In this document: piece by piece, positions 62,256 through 64,000 of the stretch
Position numbering within the stretch: position 1 is the first letter of the stretch
Layout: every line of letters begins with the position of its first letter
Assembly (NCBI RefSeq): GCF_950023065.1
Contig: NC_088679.1
Coordinates: 27,280,001-27,344,000, forward strand
DNA: 64,000 nucleotides
Source of the DNA: Planococcus citri
Lineage: Eukaryota; Arthropoda; Insecta; Hemiptera; Pseudococcidae
Direction of reading: 5' to 3'
The notes under the pieces: model-generated
Seen by the model: only the letters and a program-made list of their open reading frames with translations
Told to the model about the DNA's origin: nothing
Databases searched by the model: none
Position numbers and translations under genes: made by a program

Positions 62256-63641
62256 ATGGAAGTCTTGAAAACAGATCCGGCATCAATTCGACCCCTATCA
62301 GATAAAACTTTCGATACAGAAATCGGCACAGATGTCATCCCAAACCTTCCGAGCTCCCCGTACGTGAAAAAGCCCACAGAATCCAACATCGACGACGCTT
62401 TCTCCAACGTAATAGCCGGATTAGCCGATAAAAGTTGGGAAACTCGTAATCAGACTTTAATCGAGCTTCGGAAACTCATCCCGGAGACGAAAATCGATCT
62501 GAAGTCTAAAATCACCAAAGAAGTGCTACGTCTGGTGACTTTGAATCTATCCAATGTGGTGCCTTACGTTCATCAAAATGCCCTAGATGTTATTTTGGCT
62601 TTCGTGGCGTACTCTTCTGATGCGGAAAATGTGCTCAGGAATGTGATCACTTTCGGGGTCGATACGTCTACAGCTGATGCCAACTTATCTTTGAATACTA
62701 TCCACGATATGCCCATAATTCTAAGATCTCTGCAGCAACGTACCAGTTCGAAAAACGTCTCGCATCAGTTGCTGGTCCAATTGGTGACCTCTTTGTCCAA
62801 ACGCATGGTGCAGATAACTCATCAGAAACACGTGGTCGTCAGCTTGTTACGAATCAAAGGTTTGATAGGTGCTTCGATGTTCGACCATTTTCTAGAAACT
62901 TATTATCCTCAAGTGAAACGCGACTTCGACGTATTATGCAACGTCTACGATACGGATATCTTCTCCGAGATATCCGATCACGACCGGCAGCCGGATCAGA
63001 CAGCTTTGGAGTACGAAGAAGACTGCGAAGGTAACTCGGACGACGACGTAATAATGAAAGTTTACGACGAAGATGGTAACGAGATAAAACGCACATCTTC
63101 CAGAAGAGTCACTTTTGGAGGAGAAATAGTTAAAATACGAACTCCAGATAGTGACGCGACAGCCATCAATTGCAGTGTCAAAGATAAGCTGGACATTAGC
63201 GCCAATATACTCATACAGCTGTCTAGTGATGAAAGTTTGGACAGTGGTAATGAAAGTATAAATGTCTCCACGACGAATGAGACAATCAAATGTGATAAGT
63301 CGAGGCCTCGATCGAGCCACATCCCGTTGCCAATTCGACCAGCTCTGCATAAACCAAAACCTCCTCTAACAGCTTTTCGCCAGCCATCGATAAGTCTTTT
63401 GAATGGATCCGCGAAGCAGAAAACTGATTACGAGATTTTGAACGAGATACCAAACTACGAAGGCGAGTCGTTGACCAGCAGTTCTGATAGCAGTGATAGG
63501 GGTAGGACTGTTTTCGTGACGAATGCGTCGCTTTCCATGAGCGATGAACAGAAATACACTACTTTGAAGAATAATACGTTGAGTGAGCTGCACAAGTTGA
63601 AGATTAACGATCGAATAGTGTTGGAAAATTTATTTAATAAG
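62256..63641 (+). CDS. TOG-array (TOGARAM/Crescerin-like) protein, first coding exon, partial
   Basis: One long coding exon from ATG 62256 to a donor AATAAG|GTAAGC after 63641; the rest lies beyond the window. Residues ~45-245 are HEAT/TOG-like helices: WETRNQTLIELRKLI, NVVPYVHQNALDVILAFVAY, HQLLVQLVTSLSKRM and FDHFLETYYPQVKRDFD. This resembles the first TOG domain of TOGARAM1, a cilium-associated microtubule regulator. After an acidic linker comes RRVTFGGEIVKIRTPDSD, a short conserved linear motif, then a low-complexity serine-rich tail (SLTSSSDSSDRGR) before a helical segment. The TOGARAM assignment is from fold and motif recognition without alignment; another HEAT-repeat microtubule protein is possible. 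Confidence 0.66.
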
Positions 63642-64000
63642 GTAAGCTGAAGCTTTGGAAGGAAGATCTTTAGATTTGAAAATTGCTTGCAATAGTTTAT
63701 CAGCACCTAAAAGTACACACCTACCTAGTAGAAAATGATAAAATCTTGATCAAAACGTTGCTTTGGTCAAATCAAATCTGTCTTCAATGTCAAAACTTAC
63801 TTTTTCCAAGTCAATTGTTAACAATGGTATTTAAAAATTCCCACAAAACAATTTTACGATCGAAATTCACCCTCCCCCTCCCTCCCCCCTCTTACCAATT
63901 GATCAAATCTTTCGACGGTTTATTAAAAACAATAAAATACCTACTCTACAGTTTCCTAATCAGTTACCCGAATGTATCAAATGTCTGCTTTACATACTTT
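63642..64000. other. Intron of the TOG-array gene
   Basis: Begins with a GTAAGC donor. AT-rich, nothing recognised up to the window edge. Confidence 0.6.

Noticed and set aside
62854..63706. Minus-strand ORFs of 75-138 aa
   Set aside because: Antisense shadows of the TOG-array coding exon; low-complexity translations.
1..64000. CRISPR arrays, bacterial operons or endosymbiont insertions
   Set aside because: Tandem repeats lack spacer structure, genes are spliced and eukaryotic throughout, and no intron-free bacterial block was seen.

Overview
The window is eukaryotic nuclear DNA, AT-rich, with spliced genes, GT-AG introns, AATAAA signals and dense transposon debris. Protein families (BAG2, Rab23, ABCA transporters, an SLC35 nucleotide-sugar transporter, a chondroitin-type sulfotransferase, a TOG-array protein), mariner and Jockey-type relics, and many TAGGTAGGTACCTA-like strings suggest an insect, probably a sternorrhynchan hemipteran such as an aphid or scale insect. 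That placement is inference.

Layout. 1-4.9 kb is mobile and repetitive: a dead mariner split by a 1.4-kb hAT-like element with a perfect 8-bp target duplication, a non-LTR retrotransposon tail, a 30-bp minisatellite and a 0.6-kb MITE. 4.9-21.4 kb (minus strand) holds two head-to-tail ABCA genes. The upstream copy (21416-8667) can be reconstructed as 26 in-frame exons and 1678 codons. The downstream copy (8061-4946) shows ten matching exons, a nonsense codon, damaged ATPase motifs and no further exons. Introns of the intact copy carry a 3.1-kb terminal-inverted-repeat element (with a Jockey fragment and a 156-bp MITE nested in it), a minisatellite and another long-TIR element.

22.3-24.5 kb has a divergent pair: an unknown 208-residue protein (minus) and BAG2 (plus). 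25.8-33.1 kb holds Rab23 (minus); its first coding exon was not found and one 6.2-kb intron is full of repeats. 33-48 kb is essentially gene-free, with a second copy of the hAT-like element at 39784-41200 and a third minisatellite tract near 47 kb. 48.5-49.5 kb is a five-exon LYPLAL1-like alpha/beta hydrolase that lacks the catalytic Ser and His. 53.3-57.2 kb holds a convergent Golgi pair, a nucleotide-sugar transporter (plus) and a carbohydrate sulfotransferase (minus). 57.5-61.1 kb is repeats, including a ~700-bp near-perfect hairpin. 62.3 kb to the end is the first coding exon of a TOGARAM/Crescerin-like gene that runs off the window.

The most unusual coding signals are the ABCA pair, where Q-loop, signature and H-loop residues are changed in both nucleotide-binding domains of an otherwise intact protein, and the LYPLAL1-like pseudoenzyme. 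The most unusual non-coding signals are a 30-bp minisatellite at three distant loci, a family of elements ending in TAGTCGGGG, and long hairpin repeats. All exon models were built by hand from reading frame, splice signals and remembered family motifs; no alignment was run.
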